From an uncultured Pelagibacteraceae bacterium (GTDB lineage Bacteria; Pseudomonadota; Alphaproteobacteria; Pelagibacterales; Pelagibacteraceae), in the NCBI GenBank assembly GCA_902606115.1, contig CACLFM010000001.1:124001-188000 (forward strand): a DNA stretch of 64,000 nt. Reading direction: 5' to 3'. The notes under the pieces were generated by a model. That model made no database searches, was not told the origin of the DNA, and saw only the letters and a list, made by a program, of their open reading frames with translations. The translations under genes were made by a program, and so were the position numbers. This document shows, one piece after another, positions 62,231 through 64,000 of the stretch; position 1 is the stretch's first letter; every line of letters starts with the position of its first letter.

Positions 62231-63221
62231 AAACAGTGCATCTTTTGCTGAAAAGAATATTCAATATTATTCTGACGATCATGGTGTTGTATCAATTATG
62301 TACCATAGATTTAATGAAAATAAATATCCATCAACAAATATTAAAATAGATATTTTTAAAAAGCAACTTGAACTAATTGAGAAAAACAATATTGAATATT
62401 ATGATCCCGCTATTTTTGACACTGAATTTAACTATCCAAAAAAAAATAAGAAAATTTTGATTACTATTGATGATGCTTTCTCATCTTTTTATGAAAACGC
62501 TTGGCCAATACTGAAAAACAGAAAAATACCGTTTTTATTATTTGTATCCACTGAGCCAGTAGGAAAGCCAGGATATATGACCTGGGAACAAATTAAAGAG
62601 GTTTCAAGTTATGATTTTGCTTATATAGGTAATCACTCACATACTCATGAATATTTGTTAAATTTTTCTCATTTTGAATTTATAAAAGATATAAAAAATT
62701 CTATAAGAATATTTAAAAAGAAATTAGGTTATAATCCAATATATTTCTCTTATCCATTTGGAGAATACAATTTAAAACAAACTCAATTTATAGAAAATAA
62801 TTTTAAATATGGTTTTGGCCAACATTCTGGGGTTATAGATTTAACTAAAAATCCTTTTGAGCTTCCTAGATTTCCAATAAACGAGAAATATGGTGATTTG
62901 GATAGATTCGAATTTATTCTCAAATTATTTCCTATTCCATATAAAAAATTAATACCAATAGATAAATATGTTAGAAGTAATCAGAATCCTCCAACTATTG
63001 AAATAGATTTTTTTGAGGAACAAAAAAATATTAAAAACATAAATTGTTTTTCAAATGAAGGTAATGAGTGGAGAAATTCAATCCTGAAATTTGAAAAAAA
63101 TACTCTCAAAATAAACTTCAGAGAAAAATTTACATTTAGAAGAGGGAGGGTGAATTGTTCAATTAAGGACGATGATATTTGGAGATGGTTAGGAATTCAA
63201 ATGTCAGTTGAAATAAATTAA
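62163..63221 (+). CDS. Exported polysaccharide deacetylase-family protein
   Basis: A carbohydrate esterase 4-type protein of about 352 residues from the ATG at 62163. A signal peptide MILKIIFSFAASIIKYFLILFF...SASFAEKN suggests the periplasm. Motif 1 is ILITIDDAFSSF (Asp-Asp, usual TFDDG) and motif 2 is GNHSHTHEYL with the two metal His; YHRF and FSYPFGEYN also fit. Family members remove N- or O-acetyl groups from peptidoglycan or other glycans. Its start overlaps the tsaB start head-to-head by 68 bases. No other ATG or GTG fits the signal peptide downstream. Confidence 0.85.
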   Translation: MILKIIFSFAASIIKYFLILFFINSASFAEKNIQYYSDDHGVVSIMYHRFNENKYPSTNIKIDIFKKQLELIEKNNIEYYDPAIFDTEFNYPKKNKKILITIDDAFSSFYENAWPILKNRKIPFLLFVSTEPVGKPGYMTWEQIKEVSSYDFAYIGNHSHTHEYLLNFSHFEFIKDIKNSIRIFKKKLGYNPIYFSYPFGEYNLKQTQFIENNFKYGFGQHSGVIDLTKNPFELPRFPINEKYGDLDRFEFILKLFPIPYKKLIPIDKYVRSNQNPPTIEIDFFEEQKNIKNINCFSNEGNEWRNSILKFEKNTLKINFREKFTFRRGRVNCSIKDDDIWRWLGIQMSVEIN

Positions 63222-64000
63222 ATTAAGTTTTTATATTTAACACTTAGAGGCATAAGTTTAACATCATCAAAATCTTTTAAAGCATTCTGTTTAATGATTT
63301 GTTTTAAAATTTTTGTGTATTCTTCTCCTGTTTCAGCATAGCTATCTAATTGATCAGCAAGCAATAAACTATCAAGTTTTTCACTTTCATCTCTTAATTG
63401 AGCTCTCAATTGTCTAAAATTTTTGTAGCTAGAGTGGGTATTTAGGTTTCTCTGATAAGCTCTTACAGAGGCTTTTAAGACATTAAATTTCATAACTTTA
63501 TGTTTGGTATCGCTTTCTGCACCAGCAGGTTTAATTCCATCACCTGACCAAGTCCACTGACCAAATAATGCATTTCCCTCCAATGCAAATCTGGAAGTTC
63601 CCCAACCTGTTTCTTTCGCAGCTTGCGCAATAGCTAAAGATACTGGCACAATATCCATTCTTACTTTTAATGTAGGTATATCCTTATTTAAAACACCATA
63701 CTGTTTAAACTTGATATTTAACCAATTAATCTCTTTTTTTGAATTTTTATTTTTATTTAAAATACTAAATAATCTCTTTCTATCCAATAAAATAAGGTTA
63801 TTTTCTTCTAATATTAACGGTAAGATGATTTGAATAAATAAATTTTTTCTTTGTTTTGAATTTTCAATTTGTTTAATTTCATTTGGCAAAAGTGAAAGTC
63901 TAATGGGCTTAACTTTTTTACTTTTTCTAACCTCACTTAATGAATAATTTGTATCTCTAAATAGTTGCTCAATTGTTGATGCACTAAGTCTCACAGAATC
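63218..64000 (-). CDS. Bax-like glucosaminidase-domain protein, cut by right edge
   Basis: At least 260 residues of a protein with a C-terminal glucosaminidase/Bax-type domain: VPVSLAIAQAAKETGWGTSRFALEGNALFGQWTWSGDG with the catalytic Glu in KETGWG, then FNVLKASVRAYQRNLNTH. The frame is open to the right edge, and the GTG at 63992-63994 is probably internal, so the N-terminus (likely a signal peptide) is missing. Likely cleaves peptidoglycan glycan chains or serves as a cell-wall hydrolase. Its stop overlaps the deacetylase stop by 4 bases. Confidence 0.85.
   Translation of the reverse strand, partial: DSVRLSASTIEQLFRDTNYSLSEVRKSKKVKPIRLSLLPNEIKQIENSKQRKNLFIQIILPLILEENNLILLDRKRLFSILNKNKNSKKEINWLNIKFKQYGVLNKDIPTLKVRMDIVPVSLAIAQAAKETGWGTSRFALEGNALFGQWTWSGDGIKPAGAESDTKHKVMKFNVLKASVRAYQRNLNTHSSYKNFRQLRAQLRDESEKLDSLLLADQLDSYAETGEEYTKILKQIIKQNALKDFDDVKLMPLSVKYKNLI

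Overview
The window is strongly AT-rich and very compact. Coding density is near-total, with many 1-44 nt overlaps, and no stretch of more than 300 bases lacks a gene. Gene content and order point to a streamlined marine alphaproteobacterium of the SAR11 group (Pelagibacterales). Supporting signs are the Lys/Asn/Ile-rich proteins, the irr/fabA-fabB-fabI block, the ubiE-ubiB-coaBC-dut block, the argH-lptM-lysA block, the tsaB-fur-miaB-phoH-ybeY-lnt block, a SUV3-like helicase and a HIG1-type twin-transmembrane protein. This assignment rests on recognising families and gene order, not on a database search.

Layout. 1-9.7 kb: thrS (cut by the left edge), a glycosyltransferase, an alpha/beta hydrolase, an SDR-type epimerase and gltB-gltD (glutamate synthase). 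9.8-16.8 kb: uppP, an EamA transporter, a pyruvate dehydrogenase pair and a thiolase. In the dehydrogenase pair the lipoyl domain sits on E1 and is missing from E2. 16.8-22.4 kb: tRNA-Arg, a hotdog thioesterase, an Asp/Glu racemase, the SUV3-like helicase, a TerB-like protein, a ferredoxin, a CarD regulator with a long basic tail, and a 23-residue Lys/Arg/Ala microprotein. 22.6-31.6 kb: acyl-CoA ligase, tRNA-Leu, a YqaA/DedA-like protein, dsbB, coq7, HNH nuclease, esterase, HIG1 protein, TlpA-type thioredoxin, argH-lptM-lysA and plsC.

31.6-47.4 kb: dnaN, dnaA, rpsT and mutM on the minus strand; ubiE, ubiB, coaBC, dut, a ThiF-like enzyme and an SH3 protein on the plus strand. Then come a DUF2061 protein, a 2-oxoglutarate-type hydroxylase, katG, irr, fabA-fabB-fabI and sodB. 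Three copies of TTATAA-N3-TTCTAA lie at the katG promoter and the irr/fabA gap and probably form an Irr operator set, linking peroxide defence to iron/heme status. 47.4-48.5 kb: a probable inserted cassette. One unrecognised 264-residue gene is framed by three ACTTCATTGA-type repeats on each side and by an outer 14-base direct repeat. 48.5-48.9 kb: a small basic protein gene whose leader holds two look-alike hairpins.

48.9-64 kb: two long minus-strand operons and two flanking genes. nusA-infB-rbfA-rpsO-pnp-(50-residue membrane protein)-rhodanese is the RNA/translation operon, without rimP, ylxR and truB at their usual places. tsaB-fur-miaB-phoH-ybeY-lnt-metK ends in a clear hairpin-plus-T terminator; its tsaB is only 130 residues long and overlaps head-to-head with a polysaccharide deacetylase. 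A glucosaminidase-domain protein is cut by the right edge.

The strongest candidates for something undescribed are the repeat-framed cassette, the lipoyl-E1 fusion paired with a lipoyl-less E2, the Irr-like operator set on katG/irr/fabA, the tandem-hairpin leader, and the tiny Lys/Arg protein.
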